From: an uncultured Methanobrevibacter sp.
GTDB taxonomy: Archaea; Methanobacteriota; Methanobacteria; Methanobacteriales; Methanobacteriaceae
NCBI RefSeq assembly: GCF_937881195.1
Contig: NZ_CALGFC010000024.1
Location: 85,114-149,113, forward strand
Length of the DNA stretch: 64,000 nt
Reading direction: 5' to 3'
This document shows positions 63,935 to 64,000 of this stretch, in pieces. The first letter of the stretch is position 1; every line of letters begins with the position of its first letter. Both the position numbers and the translations under genes were made by a program. The notes beneath the pieces were generated by a model. The model saw nothing but the letters and a program-made list of their open reading frames with translations. It ran no database searches and had not been told where the DNA came from.

Positions 63935-64000
63935 TTAAAATTATATTAAAATTATATTAAAATTATATTAAAATTATATTAAAATTATATTAAAATTATA
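63935..64000. repeat. 11-bp tandem repeat, at least six copies
   Basis: Exact repeats of TTAAAATTATA run from 63935 to the window end, so the true length is not known. A run of four A every 11 bp, close to one helical turn, makes intrinsically curved DNA likely. Confidence 0.9.

Noticed and set aside
63935..64000. Possible start of a CRISPR array at the right edge
   Set aside because: The units are 11 bp, directly adjacent and without spacers; this is a simple tandem repeat, and no cas genes are present in the window.

Overview
The window is a very AT-rich chromosomal segment of a hydrogenotrophic, formate-using methanogen of the order Methanobacteriales, most like Methanobrevibacter. The evidence is the gene content: formylmethanofuran dehydrogenase, an F420-linked formate dehydrogenase with its FNT transporter, the first twelve genes of energy-converting hydrogenase B, homocitrate synthase for coenzyme B, archaeal NrpR, class I lysyl-tRNA synthetase, archaeal FEN1, and an intron-containing elongator tRNA-Met. 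Ribosome binding sites are mostly GGTGAT or GGAG types. No phage, transposase or CRISPR array was seen.

Layout. 1-10 kb: end of a radical SAM protein, a fluoride riboswitch in front of a cation/proton antiporter, lysS, thiC, a PfkB-type kinase, a candidate structured non-coding RNA (about 7511-7666), a winged-helix regulator with a binding-protein-like domain, and hxlB. 10-32 kb is a molybdenum/tungsten-pterin island: a cysteine-free FdhD, a FecCD-type ABC permease and ATPase with an FmdE protein, fdhC, fdhA-fdhB, mobB-moaA, a CLC channel, and a formylmethanofuran dehydrogenase operon (HTH-ferredoxin, F, G, D, B, A, C) followed by a duplicated pair of small proteins. 32-36 kb: molybdate/tungstate transporter modABC (minus strand). 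36-40 kb: NrpR and glnA, with a match to the known NrpR operator upstream of glnA. 40-54 kb: an aldo/keto reductase, tRNA-Met, an aspartoacylase-like protein, the SAH/SIH hydrolase, a DUF2119-like protein and a methyltransferase, fen, a chorismate-lyase-like protein, the aksA-aksD pair, a 44-residue zinc ribbon and argG. 54-64 kb: a second aspartoacylase-like protein, a YdjM-type membrane hydrolase, and ehbA-ehbL, which continue beyond the window.

How it fits together. Formate enters by FdhC and is oxidised by FdhAB to give reduced F420. CO2 is reduced on methanofuran by the fwd enzyme, and Ehb supplies low-potential ferredoxin for anabolism. FdhA and FwdB need a pterin cofactor made by MoaA/MobB and a metal imported by ModABC and possibly by the FecCD-type system. 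NrpR links the region to nitrogen status through glnA.

Most notable observations: four genes whose only sensible start is an ATT codon with a Shine-Dalgarno sequence in front; a pair of GTGTA-N5-TACAC inverted repeats flanking the promoter of the fwd operon, whose first gene encodes an HTH fused to two [4Fe-4S] motifs; a candidate pseudoknotted RNA; a DtxR-like palindrome next to a long hairpin in a gene-free region; and a small protein built of exact 16-residue repeats. All starts, motifs and repeats were read by eye; no database search was run.
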